A stretch of DNA of 64,000 nt from Orobanche coerulescens (Eukaryota > Streptophyta > Magnoliopsida > Lamiales > Orobanchaceae). A program made the translations under genes and the position numbers. Numbering within the stretch: the stretch's first letter is position 1; every line of letters begins with the position of its first letter. The stretch covers positions 100,468,501 through 100,532,500 of the forward strand of contig CM065815.1 in NCBI GenBank assembly GCA_033398695.1, read 5' to 3'. Shown here piece by piece: positions 63,968-64,000 of the stretch. Below the pieces are notes generated by a model. That model made no database searches. It was not told where the DNA came from and saw only the letters and a program-made list of their open reading frames with translations.

Positions 63968-64000
63968 CTGACCCTGAACCCGTTGGATCCATACTTCGAC

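Larger units (their letters stand above)
53858..64000 (-). mobile_element. Tekay-4 tandem: LTR, full body, shared LTR, second body (leaves the window)
   Basis: Minus-strand chromodomain-type Gypsy elements. LTRs at 53858-55629 and 60592-62473 (minus-strand TGTAATACCC...GGTGTTACA). The first body is 55630-60591. At 62474 a second copy of the 3' end of pol starts straight after the middle LTR, with no flanking host DNA or TSD. The middle LTR thus serves both as 5' LTR of the left body and 3' LTR of the right one, as expected after unequal recombination between LTRs. The left edge cuts into the L1 ORF1 at 53857. Confidence 0.9.

Overview
The window looks like plant nuclear heterochromatin, most likely from a eudicot. 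I see no host protein gene, tRNA, rRNA or CRISPR. What fills it is LTR retrotransposons with plant Ty3/Gypsy-type pol proteins (some with a C-terminal chromodomain), plant RTE and L1 LINEs, and a long AT-rich satellite with higher-order repeat (HOR) structure. The species cannot be named from the sequence alone. Element names used here (Gypsy-1, Tekay-2 and so on) are labels for this window only.

Layout. 1-740: 5' end of a minus-strand L1 LINE lying in a plus-strand Gypsy remnant (Gypsy-1, pol tail 742-1383, LTR-like 1384-1999). 2000-5558: a nearly full-length minus-strand RTE LINE with an 18-bp target-site duplication (TSD). About 5640-16676: plus-strand Gypsy-2, split by a related minus-strand Gypsy-3 (6289-12375, TSD AGAGA). 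16677-17098 and 18579-29949: the satellite, interrupted by a chimeric LTR fragment (17099-18578) and a 0.54-kb LINE tail (21898-22438). From about 29950: an L1 LINE whose ORF1 (30546-31749, resuming 53476-53857) is split by Gypsy-A (31750-53470). Gypsy-A carries one further insertion in each of its LTRs: Tekay-2 (32161-41346) in the 5' LTR, and a giant-LTR, almost coreless element, LARD-3 (43784-52934), in the 3' LTR. 53858-64000: minus-strand Tekay-4 in an LTR-body-LTR-body tandem that leaves the window, itself sitting in the L1 ORF1.

The satellite. About 62 monomers form an eight-monomer HOR of about 1.4 kb (A-H; long monomers 188-202 bp, short ones 135-145 bp). Two copies are expanded to twelve monomers by an extra C-D-E-F block. 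Long monomers are short monomers with a second copy of a roughly 55-bp block.

Most interesting signal. Four LTR families with different motif sequences share one promoter layout: an array of short CpG-containing palindromes ending next to a TATA-like box. LARD-3 uses ACGTACGT, Tekay-4 uses TAGCGTGCGCTA, Tekay-2 uses CCGCGG within GGCCGCGGCAC, and Gypsy-A uses CCGTGT...ACACGG. In LARD-3 and Tekay-4 the palindromes repeat every 23 bp almost without exception while the spacers vary. The two LTRs of LARD-3 differ by exactly one 23-bp unit, so the array gains and loses whole units. I suggest these are fast-evolving upstream promoter arrays reached independently in several families; this is inference.

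Almost all coding regions are broken by stops and frameshifts. Tekay-2 lacks its capsid domain, Gypsy-A lacks most of pol, and LARD-3 lacks all coding sequence, so several of these insertions must have been mobilised in trans. All repeat periods and alignments were read by eye.
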